A DNA stretch of 31,057 nucleotides from the IMG/VR virus record IMGVR_UViG_3300022822_000061, positions 1 through 31,057 of that record. One strand, given 5' to 3'. Positions within the stretch are counted from its first letter, which is position 1. Each line of letters begins with the position of its first letter. The stretch comes from a virus. A program made the translations under genes and the position numbers. Under the pieces are notes generated by a model. That model was given only the letters and a program-made list of their open reading frames with translations, had not been told where the DNA came from and ran no database searches. Below, piece after piece: positions 30,855 through 31,057 of this stretch.

Positions 30855-30883
30855 GACACGAAACTCTAAAACTGTGCTAGGCT
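30855..30883 (+). promoter_or_regulatory. Rightward promoter with extended -10 TGCTAGGCT
   Basis: TAGGCT at 30878-30883 preceded by TGC, the same nine bases (plus A) as the promoter at 30646. The -35 is poor (GTGACA at 19-nt spacing). Predicted start near 30890; the ATG is at 30909 with AAGGGAG upstream. Confidence 0.6.
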
Positions 30884-30908
30884 ATAGCTATCAAACAAAG
30901 GGAGAAAA

Positions 30909-31057
30909 ATGGATTCAATTCAATTGAGATTAATCGGTATCGCGCTAAGAACTGAGATTTGGAGTTGGGACACTAGGCGAATGACTATGACACGAGAACC
31001 AGGAATGAAAATCCTAGAGCGCCTGACGGGTATTGACACTTACGCCGAATTTGGCAA
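30909..31057 (+). CDS. Hypothetical early protein, partial (runs off right edge)
   Basis: 49 codons visible from ATG 30909, with AAAGGGAG 4-5 nt upstream. It starts MDSIQLRLIGIALRTEIWSW then DTRRMTMTREPGMKILERLT. Appears helical and basic. It is under control of the direct-repeat region and extended -10, so it may be an early regulator or replication gene. No family can be named from this fragment. Confidence 0.7.
   Translation, partial: MDSIQLRLIGIALRTEIWSWDTRRMTMTREPGMKILERLTGIDTYAEFG

Overview
The window is a 31-kb piece of a tailed-phage genome with siphovirus architecture (long non-contractile tail). Nearly everything from 29671 leftward lies on the minus strand and forms the late structural module. 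Read in its transcription direction (right to left) it runs: small proteins and a probable small terminase, a DUF3310-like protein, an FmdB-like zinc ribbon, large terminase, portal, prohead protease with scaffold tail, decoration protein, major capsid protein, an nrdH-nrdI-nrdE-nrdF class Ib ribonucleotide reductase cassette, a 7.8-kb cluster of collagen-like, Mtd_N-like, beta-sandwich and glycine-rich fibre or adhesin genes, four head-tail connector and tail-completion proteins, a small acidic protein, major tail protein, tail assembly chaperones joined by a -1 frameshift, a 1701-residue tape measure protein, and the start of a minor tail protein that runs off the left edge.

Right of 29861 the plus strand carries an early or control region: two groups of tiny translationally coupled genes (54+24 aa and 77+37+26 aa), a 305-bp control segment with promoters on both strands, a putative 110-nt small RNA and 25-bp direct repeats, and the start of another gene. 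The 190-bp stretch at 29672-29861 is the divergent junction between the two blocks.

Host is an inference. The nrdHIEF order, an actinophage-type early protein family, frequent TTG/GTG starts, apparent leaderless late mRNAs and a middling base composition together suggest a phage of a moderate-GC Actinomycetota (for example aquatic Microbacteriaceae or Nanopelagicales). No marker in the window proves this.

Two signals stand out. First, the late block is punctuated by a recurrent minus-strand motif TGRTANAAT (an extended -10 promoter element) in most intergenic gaps. Its distance to the next start codon falls into two groups: 6 nt with no Shine-Dalgarno (leaderless mRNAs) or 18-31 nt with a clear Shine-Dalgarno. 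Second, around 30616-30800 two strong opposing promoters, both TTGACA-17 nt-extended -10, face each other across about 110 bp. They define a short plus-strand RNA ending at a terminator, and on the opposite strand a 16-residue hydrophobic peptide ORF, an arrangement like Ibs/Sib type I toxin-antitoxin loci. No integrase, CRISPR array, insertion sequence or tRNA gene was recognised.
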